18,928 nt of DNA from JBCDIQ01 sp039024295 (GCA_039024295.1 JBCDIQ010000064.1:1-18928), one strand, 5' to 3'; positions 1-7,953 are shown, counted from the stretch's first letter. The notes: a model not told the origin generated them from the letters alone. A program made the numbers and translations.

Positions 1-2
1 CG

Positions 3-290
3 TTTGCAATCTCGATGGAAAAAGAAACGAGCTACTCCTATAAAAGCTATTGGAATCCGGGAGCACAGGATTCTCTGTATGAGGCGATCATCGTTACAAA
101 TTTGATTGATAGCCTACTTTCTATTTGTAATTCCGAGGTCTTAATATCTGGTTTTAATAGCCGCATCCCTTTCGAGTCCTATTTTGGTGATGGAACCTGG
201 ATAGTATTGAGGTTTTTGCCAAGAAACCAACGTTGGCGATATAGAAGGGAACGAAAAAAGTACCGAAGAGCACATGGCCTGGAACCTTGA
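3..290 (+). CDS. 3' end of unrecognised protein (possibly cut by window edge)
   Basis: The frame is open from the left edge to a TGA at 288-290. An in-frame ATG lies at 15, giving 91 residues, but no stop precedes it within the window, so this may be the tail of a longer gene. The product is mixed polar and aromatic, with a strongly basic tail (about ten Arg/Lys in the last 25 residues) and no signal peptide or membrane segment. I recognise no family. Codon use looks like the neighbours, and a stem-loop resembling a terminator overlaps the stop codon; both favour a real gene. The antisense frame across 141-455 is less credible because it runs into the start of the next gene. Confidence 0.4.
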   Translation, partial: FAISMEKETSYSYKSYWNPGAQDSLYEAIIVTNLIDSLLSICNSEVLISGFNSRIPFESYFGDGTWIVLRFLPRNQRWRYRRERKKYRRAHGLEP

Positions 291-315
291 AGGAGAATTA
301 TTACCTTCAGGTTTT
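283..315 (+). terminator. Possible stem-loop terminator overlapping a stop codon
   Basis: AACC, a bulged T and TGAAGG (283-293) pair with CCTTCAGGTT (304-313) around a ten-base AT-rich loop. Only four T residues follow (312-315), so termination strength is doubtful. The TGA stop of the upstream frame lies inside the left arm. Confidence 0.35.
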
Positions 316-338
316 CTCCCAGGTAAATAGGGAAGCGT

Positions 339-917
339 ATGAGGCATGTTTTCGTTTTGATGGTCTGGCTTATCTGGTTGGTGGGGACTTCGTTTGCTAG
401 TGGGCCATTGATTTGGGGTTGGAGGGTTAAAGATCTTTCTCTGACTTACACCCATTCATGGGTAGATGGTACTTTTATGCAGGGTGGTGAACTTTTTTAT
501 GACATGACAGCCAAAAATTGTCTGGGAGCGATTACTTACCGAGGCATTGGAATGGTGGCCACCTGGGACCAATCACAACAGATTCAGTCTTTTGGTGCGA
601 AAGCACGATATACCCCATACAAGCTCTCTATCCCCAGGTCAGGGTATATCAAATTGTTATTCCCATATGGCTTTTTCCAAACCACTCGTGAATTTTCAGT
701 TATCAATGAAAATGTTGAAGGATATGCTTTCCGACCTGGGTTGGGAGTGGCAGGAATCTTCTTTGCAAGAAGTCCTATACATCTGCGTGCTGGAATTGAA
801 ATAGGATATGATTTCTACGAAGCCCAACTAGAGCGAAATAATTCCCTTGTCATTTCTGGCTCTATTGGAATTGGGATAAAAGCCAGGGGCTGGCTAAAAA
901 GAAAGAAAAATGATTAA
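339..917 (+). CDS. Secreted protein, first of two tandem paralogs (outer-membrane-barrel-like)
   Basis: This 192-residue protein has a clear N-terminal signal peptide (hydrophobic residues 4-20, likely cleaved after the Ala-Ser near 20-21). The mature part alternates aromatic and polar residues, with many Gly, Tyr and Phe and no long hydrophobic helix, as expected of beta-rich outer-membrane proteins. The C-terminus (SLVISGSIGIGI, then a Lys/Arg-rich tail) lacks the terminal aromatic residue of classic Bam substrates. It aligns over its length with the next gene, at roughly 40% identity by eye. Shared blocks are YRGIG, GAK.RY.PY, PYGF.Q..REFS and NSLVIS.SIGIGI. One cysteine, in the NCLG context, is shared with the paralog. 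I do not recognise the family; export is well supported, function unknown. Confidence 0.75.
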   Translation: MRHVFVLMVWLIWLVGTSFASGPLIWGWRVKDLSLTYTHSWVDGTFMQGGELFYDMTAKNCLGAITYRGIGMVATWDQSQQIQSFGAKARYTPYKLSIPRSGYIKLLFPYGFFQTTREFSVINENVEGYAFRPGLGVAGIFFARSPIHLRAGIEIGYDFYEAQLERNNSLVISGSIGIGIKARGWLKRKKND

Positions 918-943
918 GGTCAGGCAATCAAAATTTCAGTAGA

Positions 944-957
944 GGCTATATTTAGCC
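944..957 (+). promoter_or_regulatory. Possible -7 element within a small inverted repeat
   Basis: GGCTA-TATT-TAGCC is a perfect five-base inverted repeat about 20 bases before the ATG at 977. It contains TATATTTA (947-954), one mismatch from the Bacteroidota -7 element TAnnTTTG. No TTG is present at the expected -33 spacing, so the call is weak. Confidence 0.2.
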
Positions 958-976
958 ATCAACGAGAGTAAAACCT

Positions 977-1561
977 ATGAAGAATCTGCTCATACTTTTC
1001 CTCTGTCTTGAGCTGTTAATGGGTGTTTCTTATGCATGGGAGCCGTGCAGGATATATTGGGGCAGAAGGGATATTGCTTTAACCTACAATCCAACCTGGA
1101 TAAGAGGAGAGTGGGGTTCTGAAGTTGAATTATTTTTTGATAGGACCAATCAGGACTGCATTAGTTCTCCCTACAGAGGGATAGGTATTATCACATCATG
1201 GAACCACTCTACCGAACTTAGGTCCATCGGGGCAAAGGTTCGATATTCTCCCTATATCGGCCACCTTATTTCTGACCCCCAAATTAGGCTGCTCTCACCT
1301 TACGGTTTTTTGCAAGTATCCAGAGAATTTTCCTCCAACCAAGGACCTCCAGTAGGACAATTCCTTCGGACAGGGGTCGGTACTACCGGGTATTTGCTAC
1401 ACCAGAATAGAGTTCATCTAAGGTTTGGCATGGAAGTCGGCTGGGAATTTTACGACCAACAACTAGACAGGGATAACTCCCTTGTCATTTCTGCCTCGAT
1501 CGGTATCGGGATCAACACCTGGAATCGCCCCAGAAAACGACTTCTTCGAAAAAAGGATTGA
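977..1561 (+). CDS. Secreted protein, second of two tandem paralogs (outer-membrane-barrel-like)
   Basis: This 194-residue protein is a diverged copy of the preceding gene, on the same strand after a 59-base gap. It has a signal peptide (residues 1 to about 20, ending SYA before the Trp). The mature portion keeps the blocks DIALTY, YRGIGI, GAKVRYSPY, LLSPYGF, SREFS, VHLR.GMEVG, FY..QL and NSLVIS.SIGIGI. It has two cysteines in the mature region, one shared with the paralog. Like its partner it ends in a basic tail instead of an aromatic residue. The next gene begins 18 bases downstream, so the pair may be cotranscribed with the metallo-beta-lactamase-fold gene. Tandem duplication followed by divergence is the simplest origin. 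Function unknown. Confidence 0.75.
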   Translation: MKNLLILFLCLELLMGVSYAWEPCRIYWGRRDIALTYNPTWIRGEWGSEVELFFDRTNQDCISSPYRGIGIITSWNHSTELRSIGAKVRYSPYIGHLISDPQIRLLSPYGFLQVSREFSSNQGPPVGQFLRTGVGTTGYLLHQNRVHLRFGMEVGWEFYDQQLDRDNSLVISASIGIGINTWNRPRKRLLRKKD

Positions 1562-1579
1562 TAATGTTAATTTCCACAC

Positions 1580-2737
1580 ATGAAACTCTTCAAGCGTATC
1601 CTCTTAGGCATTTTCTCTCTCGTTGTGTTGGTGATTGGAATTGGGGCAATTTTTCTTAAAACAAGTCCTCAGTTTGGTGGAGAGGCCTCTGAGGAGGATC
1701 GTGCGCGCTATGCCAAGACCGGGCATTATAATGGAGAGATTTTCTTGAATGAGGAGGAAATTGTCATGGAAATAAACTGCCACAGCATCACCCAGATGAT
1801 CAAAGAGTTTTGGGAACCCGATCCACAGGTGGCACCGAAAGAAGAGATTGCCGTTCAACAAATAACCCCTCAAACGCTGATCGAAAAACCGGACTCTTTG
1901 GTACGGCTTACGTGGTTTGGACACAGTACCTTTTTGGTGGAAATCAATGGGATGAACCTGTTGCTGGACCCCATTTTCGGCCAGGTGGCAGCACCTCATC
2001 CCCTACTTGGCAGGAAGCGATTTAACAGCCAAATGCCTATTTCTATTAACGATCTCCCTCCGATCGATGCGATTATTATCTCTCATGATCATTATGATCA
2101 CCTGGACTACCCATCGATCAATCAGTTAAAAAACAAGACGGAACACTTTTTTGTGCCAATGGGGGTAGAAAATCACCTAGAGTCTTGGGATATAGCGCCA
2201 GAACGGATTCATTCGCTTGATTGGTGGGAAGAGACCACCTTTAAAGGTTTGACAATTGCCTGTACTCCTTCACGGCATATGTCAGGCCGGGCCTTTGGGG
2301 ATCAATCTGCCACGCTTTGGGGATCTTGGGTGATTAAGGACAGCACCACCAATATTTATTTCAGTGGAGACGGAGGTTATGGGAGGCATTTTAAGAAAAT
2401 CGGCGAACGATACGGGCCTTTTGACATCGGCCTGATGGAATGTGGGCAGTACAATGTGCTCTGGAAACACGTTCACATGATGCCGGAAGAAACCGTCATG
2501 GCAGGTCAGGACGTGAAGGCAAAGATGATTGTGCCCATCCATTGGGGTTCTTTTATCCTGGCTACCCACAGTTGGATTGACCCTGCCCTCCGCGTGACGA
2601 AGAAAGCCTCAGAGGTAGGCATGCCCATTTCTACCCCTCGCATTGGGGAACCTATCGTGTTGGGTGCCCATGATTTCCCTCATTCCCGGTGGTGGGAGGC
2701 CTACGAAGATTCTGGGAATCTTCATTCAAGCAACTGA
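1580..2737 (+). CDS. Membrane-anchored metallo-beta-lactamase-fold hydrolase, NAPE-PLD/UlaG-like
   Basis: This 385-residue protein has an N-terminal hydrophobic anchor (about residues 6-26) and a metallo-beta-lactamase fold from about residue 107. The metal motif SHDHYDHLD places H169, H171, D173 and H174. Further ligands are probably H233 (SRHMSGR), D264 (FSGDGG) and H321 (PIHWGS). The TWFGHST start, the RHMSGR block and the HWGSF block are typical of the family that includes N-acyl-phosphatidylethanolamine-hydrolysing phospholipase D and UlaG-type proteins. A lipid-directed phosphodiesterase role at the membrane is therefore a reasonable inference, but the substrate cannot be read from the sequence. 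The gene starts 18 bases after the second paralog and ends convergently, overlapping the glycosyltransferase gene by 12 bases. Confidence 0.85.
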   Translation: MKLFKRILLGIFSLVVLVIGIGAIFLKTSPQFGGEASEEDRARYAKTGHYNGEIFLNEEEIVMEINCHSITQMIKEFWEPDPQVAPKEEIAVQQITPQTLIEKPDSLVRLTWFGHSTFLVEINGMNLLLDPIFGQVAAPHPLLGRKRFNSQMPISINDLPPIDAIIISHDHYDHLDYPSINQLKNKTEHFFVPMGVENHLESWDIAPERIHSLDWWEETTFKGLTIACTPSRHMSGRAFGDQSATLWGSWVIKDSTTNIYFSGDGGYGRHFKKIGERYGPFDIGLMECGQYNVLWKHVHMMPEETVMAGQDVKAKMIVPIHWGSFILATHSWIDPALRVTKKASEVGMPISTPRIGEPIVLGAHDFPHSRWWEAYEDSGNLHSSN

Positions 2738-3850
2738 CCCTTGATTGGCCTTGAAGTAACATTCGGGCTGGCCTGTGCCAAACACCATTCGCAACCCTTC
2801 TTCAAACTGGGTAAGCTCAAAATCCATGGCTCGTCTGCGAGCTGCATCGGAAAAAGTCTGCCATACTTCAGGATCTCTCGCAAGGGTTTGTACCGCCTCA
2901 ACTACGGTATCAAGTTCCCTTACATCTCGAATAAATCCCTCCTGACCTTCCCGAACAATTTCAATTGGCGCGCCAACAGGCGGCACAATTACCGGCAGCC
3001 CATACGCCATTCCTTCAATGATGGTCATGCCAAAAGTCTCTGGGAAATGAATGGGATGAGACAAACTCAGCAGCACATCAGCACGCTGATAAATGGGGTG
3101 TACGTCTCTTTGTACGTGCAGCAGGTCCAGATTGGCAGGTAGTGCAGTATTTCCTATAAACTCTTCGACTCGTTCCTGTTGTTGGCTAAGCACCAATGTA
3201 AAATGATGCTCTGGCAACATTCTGGCAAGTTCGATGTACTCAAAAACGCCTTTCACCTTCTTCATGGAGCACATCATGAGGCAGTTAAGCCTGCCGGGAA
3301 TTGGTGAGATTCTTTTAAACTTCGAGGCGCGCTGAGCAAAAGATGCTCCTAAAGCATTGTACACTGTATGAGCAGGCAGGTGTTCGAAATCGTGAAAATC
3401 CCGTAGGTAATCAGATACATAAATGGCCTCATCAGCAGTAGCAGCTACAGTTTTCAGCAACAATTTGTTAAAAGCAGGAGGGTCAATATGGGTCTCATGC
3501 ACGTGATAAATCACCCGTTTCCCCATAAGTTTTCCAGCAAGTGCAGCTCCCGCAGGCAAGAGGGTATTGGCATAAATGACTACGGGTTCCTTCCAGTACC
3601 TCAATAAGGAACAAAACAAAAGAAGCTGACTCATACCATAATTAAGCAAGCGCCCGTATTTTGAAGGGCTCCATTTGTACCAGACCAACCTCCTTTTGGC
3701 CGGCACCTCATCTAAAAACCCTGGTCCTTCACTTGTATGGAGGTAAACAGGGTGGCCGGCTTTGTCCAGTGCTTCAATGGCAGTTTTGAGGACGGCAGGA
3801 CTCCCACTAAAATCATTAAGCAAGTGGGCAACCACGACAGGTGATTTCAT
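2726..3850 (-). CDS. Glycosyltransferase, GT4 type (GT-B fold)
   Basis: This 374-residue protein has the two-domain layout of GT4 glycosyltransferases. The N-terminal half contains a Rossmann-like start (VVVAHLLNDFSGSP) and the VIYHVHETH segment near 113-121. The C-terminal nucleotide-sugar domain carries PETFGMTIIEGMAYGLPVIV, with the EX7E pair at E271 and E279, followed by GAPIEIV. It presumably transfers a sugar from an activated donor to a surface polysaccharide or lipid at the cytoplasmic face of the membrane; donor and acceptor are unknown. It stands alone on the minus strand with no polysaccharide cluster around it. Its 3' end runs 12 bases into the convergent hydrolase gene. Confidence 0.88.
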   Translation of the reverse strand: MKSPVVVAHLLNDFSGSPAVLKTAIEALDKAGHPVYLHTSEGPGFLDEVPAKRRLVWYKWSPSKYGRLLNYGMSQLLLFCSLLRYWKEPVVIYANTLLPAGAALAGKLMGKRVIYHVHETHIDPPAFNKLLLKTVAATADEAIYVSDYLRDFHDFEHLPAHTVYNALGASFAQRASKFKRISPIPGRLNCLMMCSMKKVKGVFEYIELARMLPEHHFTLVLSQQQERVEEFIGNTALPANLDLLHVQRDVHPIYQRADVLLSLSHPIHFPETFGMTIIEGMAYGLPVIVPPVGAPIEIVREGQEGFIRDVRELDTVVEAVQTLARDPEVWQTFSDAARRRAMDFELTQFEEGLRMVFGTGQPECYFKANQGSVA

Positions 3851-3930
3851 ACCTGAAATTGAGGGAATTATCTCAAAATTCTAAATAAACATACAAGCAG
3901 CTATTACATCTCTTGGCCCTTTTTCATATC

Positions 3931-3958
3931 TTGATAGCCTATTCTTGGTGTATATCTG
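3931..3958 (+). promoter_or_regulatory. Possible core promoter of the lipoprotein gene
   Basis: TTG (3931-3933) and TATATCTG (3951-3958, one mismatch to TAnnTTTG) lie 17 bases apart, slightly short of the usual spacing. The element ends 24 bases before the ATG at 3983. Confidence 0.25.
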
Positions 3959-3982
3959 CTCACATTTAACCCTGTTGCGTTT

Positions 3983-4696
3983 ATGAATTGGCCTCAGTTT
4001 GCCTTCAGGTTGCCCGTAATGGCCCTAGCCATTAGCGGATGTTCTACCTTTACCACGGTTCCTGAAGAATCTCCCCAAATGAAAGTCTCCACCGAGGAGC
4101 AATTCCGTGTAGATGCTTGTCTGGCCTTGGTAGAACAGGAAAAAGGATTGCGGACCTACCATTTGCTTGAGGAAAATGGCAATGTCGCCTTGGTGCAAAA
4201 ACACAAAGTCCGCGTGGACAGCTTGGACGGCGGAAAAGGCTTCGTGTTTCGGGAGCTGTACAACGTCTTCCACTCAGACGAGGACAATACCACAGAGTAC
4301 TATTTATCCGAATTCACCCTGAAGCCAGGCGCATTGGAAATTCCCAGCTTGGTGGATGACTATCGTGTGGTGATCAAACCAGATTCAGGCTTTACCTACC
4401 CCAACGAAAAATCCGTGTTCAGCCTCTCAAAAATTCATCAGGTGACCCTCGAGCAAAGCGGAACTTATGAGGTGTATGAACTGAAAGGCTATGAACATAC
4501 CCATGGCCAAAATTTTGAAGACACCATCGTCATTAACCCAGACCTGCCTCCTGCATATACCAAGTTTTGGCACCCCAACTATGGCACCCTTATGGTTCGC
4601 TACCAAGGAGGACTTTCATTTGAACTGGTAGAAATGGACGAGACAGCTTATATGCAAGTGCTGCCGGAGTTGATGGAAGAGGTAAAGGGGATGTGA
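3983..4696 (+). CDS. Unrecognised lipoprotein
   Basis: This 237-residue protein has a short signal sequence with a lipobox, LAISGC, putting the lipidated cysteine at residue 20. That predicts attachment to the outer leaflet of the inner membrane or to the outer membrane. The mature protein is acidic and soluble-looking, has no membrane segment, and is rich in beta-type alternation. A stretch with HTHGQNFEDTIVINPDLPPAYTK-like composition near residues 173-195 ends in a Trp-His pair that may be conserved in relatives. I do not recognise a family. It has its own upstream space (133 bases) and is separated from the next gene by 115 bases, so it may be a single-gene unit. Confidence 0.75.
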   Translation: MNWPQFAFRLPVMALAISGCSTFTTVPEESPQMKVSTEEQFRVDACLALVEQEKGLRTYHLLEENGNVALVQKHKVRVDSLDGGKGFVFRELYNVFHSDEDNTTEYYLSEFTLKPGALEIPSLVDDYRVVIKPDSGFTYPNEKSVFSLSKIHQVTLEQSGTYEVYELKGYEHTHGQNFEDTIVINPDLPPAYTKFWHPNYGTLMVRYQGGLSFELVEMDETAYMQVLPELMEEVKGM

Positions 4697-4701
4697 GGAT
4701 A

Positions 4702-4724
4702 GGTGTTAGGTAAAAGGTGTTAGG
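4702..4724 (+). repeat. Two-copy 14-base tandem repeat
   Basis: GGTGTTAGG occurs at 4702-4710 and again at 4716-4724, with matching A-rich flanks, just after the lipoprotein stop. It is only two copies and may be chance or a small slippage product. Confidence 0.4.
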
Positions 4725-4811
4725 CATTAGCCTTCAGTTTTTGGTGACTAACGACATTAAATATGTTTACAAACGTTTTATGACGATACGGTAAAAATTG
4801 ATCTTCCTCAT

Positions 4812-6317
4812 ATGCTAAGATCACCAAAGTCCGGCCCTGTACTTTTGTTTCTTTTACTGTTGATTTTTGTGGTACAGTATTCTCTCATGGGCCAATCTCC
4901 CAAGAACACGGTCATTTCGGGCCACGTATCCAACCATTCCCTTTACCCAACAGATCGTGTAATCGAGGTTGCAGTCATTACGCCGCCCGAAGACTTGGTC
5001 TATTCCCTCACTTTGGACGAAAACGGTTACTTCCACACCAATTTCACCTACAACCTTCCTGCTGATTTTTACCTATTCTATCGTGATTTTGCCCTGCTGA
5101 TTCCTGTTGAACCTGGAGATTCCATGTTCTTTCAAGTGGATGGCGCTTTTGACCAGTTCTCCTCATGGGCAAATCATATTGAAGTAACGGGAAAGGGATC
5201 CGACAAAGCCGCTCTGGCTATCCAATTTGAAGGAAGTCTTTGGAAATTTGAGGACAGGGAAAAAATCGCCAGACAAAAATTTATTTCCTTGAGGGCTAAT
5301 GACTATCTGGCTTATGCGGATAGTGTACGGGAATCAGATTTGACCAAGGCTAACCAATTTATAGATACCAAACAGCCAGGCTCGATCATGCAAACATGGA
5401 TCAGACAGGTGGCTGAGGAAAACTACTTTTATTTCATGTCTCGGTATCCGGTTTTCTGGGAAAGAAAAAATGAACTGAAGGCCAATCTACCAGAACGATT
5501 TTACACATTTCACCTTGAGTTCCTTCAGGATAAATGGACAATAACAGACTGGATGAATGGAGACTTTTGGCGAAATTATACCAACTATTTTGGATACAGA
5601 GAGGTAACAGGCCTGATATTTTCCAGAAATAAGGGGAAAGGAATCCCATTTCCGAAACTTGATTCCTTGGTTTATCAACGGTGGGATTCCCTGGATCACA
5701 TTCCTGATTACGTAGCTCAGATGCACCTCTCACGATATGCCATTGGACGCCTACAAATGATGGACTTAAGTCCCATTGAGGCTTATAATGGCTATTTGGA
5801 AAAACGTTTGGGAAATTCTCCATTTTGGCCAAGGATTCAGCAAGAGGCCGACAAGACAAGAAGTGCTTTGGAAGCTGTTTCTCCTCTACCAGCACCTACC
5901 TTTTTCTCCCTAACAGGCGTGTCGGGAGAAAGCATTATGGACTCCATTGTTGCCCAACACCCAGATAAGGTCATATGCCTGGATGTTTGGGCCACTTGGT
6001 GCGGCCCATGTCGGCAGCAGATGCCATATTCTCATAAATTGCACCAAACACTACAAGATTCCGCTATCGCATTCGTCTACGTATGTATGCAATCTGACTC
6101 CGCCCAATACCTGCCAATTATCGAGCATCATCAGCTATCTGGCAGTCATTATTTCTTGGATTCCCTGCAGGGAGAAACCTTTGCGAAAAATTGTCAGCTC
6201 CGAGGATTCCCTCAATACCTCATCCTGAATAAAAGGGGGGAAATAGTGAATTACCATGCCCCAAGTCCAAGCTCTGAGGCTTTAAAACCAGCGTTATTAA
6301 AAGTTGTCAGGGAATAG
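4812..6317 (+). CDS. Exported TlpA-like thioredoxin-fold protein with long N-terminal region
   Basis: This 501-residue protein begins with a signal peptide (hydrophobic residues 10-25). About 340 residues follow with no motif I recognise beyond the DUF4369-like opening often seen in Bacteroidota TlpA proteins. The C-terminal thioredoxin-like domain starts near residue 360. WCGPC lies at 396-400 with redox cysteines C397 and C400, and the cis-proline loop is in GFPQYLI. Such proteins act as disulfide reductants in the periplasm, often in cytochrome c maturation or oxidative-stress contexts. No cytochrome genes are nearby, so the partner is unknown. The ATG at 4812 is preferred because the signal peptide follows at once. 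Confidence 0.88.
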   Translation: MLRSPKSGPVLLFLLLLIFVVQYSLMGQSPKNTVISGHVSNHSLYPTDRVIEVAVITPPEDLVYSLTLDENGYFHTNFTYNLPADFYLFYRDFALLIPVEPGDSMFFQVDGAFDQFSSWANHIEVTGKGSDKAALAIQFEGSLWKFEDREKIARQKFISLRANDYLAYADSVRESDLTKANQFIDTKQPGSIMQTWIRQVAEENYFYFMSRYPVFWERKNELKANLPERFYTFHLEFLQDKWTITDWMNGDFWRNYTNYFGYREVTGLIFSRNKGKGIPFPKLDSLVYQRWDSLDHIPDYVAQMHLSRYAIGRLQMMDLSPIEAYNGYLEKRLGNSPFWPRIQQEADKTRSALEAVSPLPAPTFFSLTGVSGESIMDSIVAQHPDKVICLDVWATWCGPCRQQMPYSHKLHQTLQDSAIAFVYVCMQSDSAQYLPIIEHHQLSGSHYFLDSLQGETFAKNCQLRGFPQYLILNKRGEIVNYHAPSPSSEALKPALLKVVRE

Positions 6318-6327
6318 CCAAGATAGA

Positions 6328-6348
6328 ATTCCCTAAATCTCAGGGAAT
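6328..6348. terminator. Weak stem-loop between convergent genes
   Basis: ATTCCCT (6328-6334) pairs with AGGGAAT (6342-6348) around a seven-base loop in the 97-base gap between two convergent genes. No T-run follows immediately on either strand, so intrinsic termination is uncertain. Confidence 0.25.
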
Positions 6349-6414
6349 CCAGCTAACCCTGTTTTGCTATTTACCTTTTGCTGTATATTCCAGTGCCTTT
6401 ACATATCTCGCACT

Positions 6415-7758
6415 TCAACCTTCCTGCTGTCCTAATAATTTCTTCCTGGCACGAAGGAAAGGTTCAAACTCAATACCAGCTGTGGAGGTGCTCATCTTTT
6501 GGCGAATCGCCTTATGGGCCAGATCTCCTATGCTTCCCAAATGGGTATGAACCACAGACCTGTCAGCTGTAAATTCCCCCTGTTCAATTGCCCGCCCAAT
6601 TTTTACGTAAGCCTCCCGAAAAGGGACTCCGCTTAGCACTTCCCTGTTTACAGCTTCTACACTGAAGAGGTATTCATAAATTGAGGCTTGCAAGACCTCC
6701 TCTTTTACCTGAATGTTTGCTAGCATATAGGTCGTGATGGATACACAATCCTTCATGTCCTCTATGGCCGGAAGCATGATTTCTTTGATCAACTGTAGGT
6801 CGCGGTGGTAGCCCGTAATCAAATTGGTGGTGATGAAGCCTACTTCATTGGGCAATGCCTGAAAACGGTTGCTTTTGGCCCTGATCAGTTCAAAAACATC
6901 CGGGTTCTTTTTATGGGGCATGATGCTGCTACCGGTGGTAAGCTCATCTGGAAAAGTGAGGAAGCCAAAATTCTGGCTCATGTACAGACATATATCGCTG
7001 GCCAGCTTGTTGAGCGTACTCCCCAGGGAAGCTAAGGCAAAGGCCAAGGTTTTTTCGGTACGCCCCCGGCCCATTTGTGCATAAATAACGTTGTAGGCCA
7101 AGGTTTCAAACCCCAGCAAACGGGTGGTCATTTCCCTGTCCAGAGGAAAAGAACTTCCATACCCTGCAGCTGACCCCAAAGGGTTTTGATTGGCAATGCG
7201 AAAGGCAGTTTGTAATTGCAACATATCATCGGTAAGACTTTCTGCAAATGCTCCGAACCAAAGTCCGAAACTTGAAGGCATGGCTACTTGGGTGTGGGTA
7301 TAACCCGGCATGAGCATGTCCTTGTGCTGATCGCTCAGCGTTAATAATTGCTCAAATAAAGCCAGGACCAACTTTGAAAGCGCATGGATTTCGTGGAGGA
7401 AGTAGAGTTTCAGGTCGAGCAACACCTGATCATTACGAGAACGCCCACTGTGGACCTTTTTCCCTAAGTCCCCAAGTTCATGGGTAAGCATGAACTCCAC
7501 CTGGGAGTGTACATCTTCCACTCCTGCCTGGATCTCAAATTCTCCTGCTTCAATCTTCTTAAAAATAGTTCGGAGTGCTTTTTGGAGCACAGGTAATTCC
7601 TCTTCTTCCAGGAGCCCGATGTGGGTAAGCATTTCAATATGTGCGAGGGTGCCCAACACATCAAAGGGTGCCAGGAGCAGGTCCAGTTCCCGATCCTTTC
7701 CGACAGTAAAAGCTTCTATTCTAGCTTCCGGCGAGGTATCTTTTTGCCACAGTTTCAT
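6415..7758 (-). CDS. argH: Argininosuccinate lyase
   Basis: This 447-residue enzyme splits argininosuccinate into arginine and fumarate, the last step of arginine biosynthesis, in the cytoplasm. It shows all the landmarks of the fumarase/aspartase superfamily: EDVHSQVE near 81, HSGRSRNDQV near 103, PGYTHTQ with the likely catalytic base H155, and GSSIMPHKKNPD (276-287) with the catalytic serine loop. The frame stays open upstream to 7806, but an almost perfect core promoter lies immediately before the ATG at 7758. The 16 extra residues are therefore probably not transcribed, and MKLWQKD matches the usual start of the family. No other arg genes are adjacent; it is divergent from the sphingolipid enzyme gene. 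Confidence 0.96.
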   Translation of the reverse strand: MKLWQKDTSPEARIEAFTVGKDRELDLLLAPFDVLGTLAHIEMLTHIGLLEEEELPVLQKALRTIFKKIEAGEFEIQAGVEDVHSQVEFMLTHELGDLGKKVHSGRSRNDQVLLDLKLYFLHEIHALSKLVLALFEQLLTLSDQHKDMLMPGYTHTQVAMPSSFGLWFGAFAESLTDDMLQLQTAFRIANQNPLGSAAGYGSSFPLDREMTTRLLGFETLAYNVIYAQMGRGRTEKTLAFALASLGSTLNKLASDICLYMSQNFGFLTFPDELTTGSSIMPHKKNPDVFELIRAKSNRFQALPNEVGFITTNLITGYHRDLQLIKEIMLPAIEDMKDCVSITTYMLANIQVKEEVLQASIYEYLFSVEAVNREVLSGVPFREAYVKIGRAIEQGEFTADRSVVHTHLGSIGDLAHKAIRQKMSTSTAGIEFEPFLRARKKLLGQQEG

Positions 7759-7762
7759 GGGG

Positions 7763-7792
7763 CAAAGGTAGAGAATTATGGTGGGTGGGCAA
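7763..7792 (-). promoter_or_regulatory. Core promoter of argH
   Basis: Read on the minus strand, TTG (7792-7790) is followed after 19 bases by TACCTTTG (7770-7763), a full match to the Bacteroidota TAnnTTTG -7 element. Only four bases separate it from the argH ATG, so transcription should begin at or next to the start codon. This suggests a leaderless or nearly leaderless mRNA and fixes the argH start. Confidence 0.65.
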
Positions 7793-7906
7793 CTGGTTGG
7801 ATGCAACCCGCTTTCCTTCTCCTGGAAGTTGTAGGGTCTGGGAGCTGTTTATAAAAATGGGGGCTGTTACAAATGTCATTTTCTTAGCACTTCTCCGAAA
7901 TAATCC

Positions 7907-7914
7907 TAAATTTG
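7907..7914 (+). promoter_or_regulatory. -7 promoter element of the serine-palmitoyltransferase-like gene
   Basis: TAAATTTG fully matches the TAnnTTTG consensus, 39 bases before the TTG start codon. No TTG sits at the usual -33 distance, so the call rests on the -7 box and its position between divergent genes. Confidence 0.4.
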
Positions 7915-7953
7915 CCTTTTGGACATTAAGTAAAACTTTTAACAGTTAACGGC

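Noticed and set aside
141..338. Third, decayed copy of the secreted paralog upstream of the pair
   Set aside because: None of the shared blocks (YRGIG, PYGF, REFS, NSLVIS) can be read in any frame of 1-338.
1604..1999. Minus-strand frame of 131 codons opposite the metallo-beta-lactamase-fold gene
   Set aside because: It is antisense to the signal anchor and start of the metal-binding domain, and its composition is atypical.
5434..5895. Minus-strand frame of 153 codons opposite the TlpA-like gene
   Set aside because: It is antisense to continuous coding sequence with no recognisable product.
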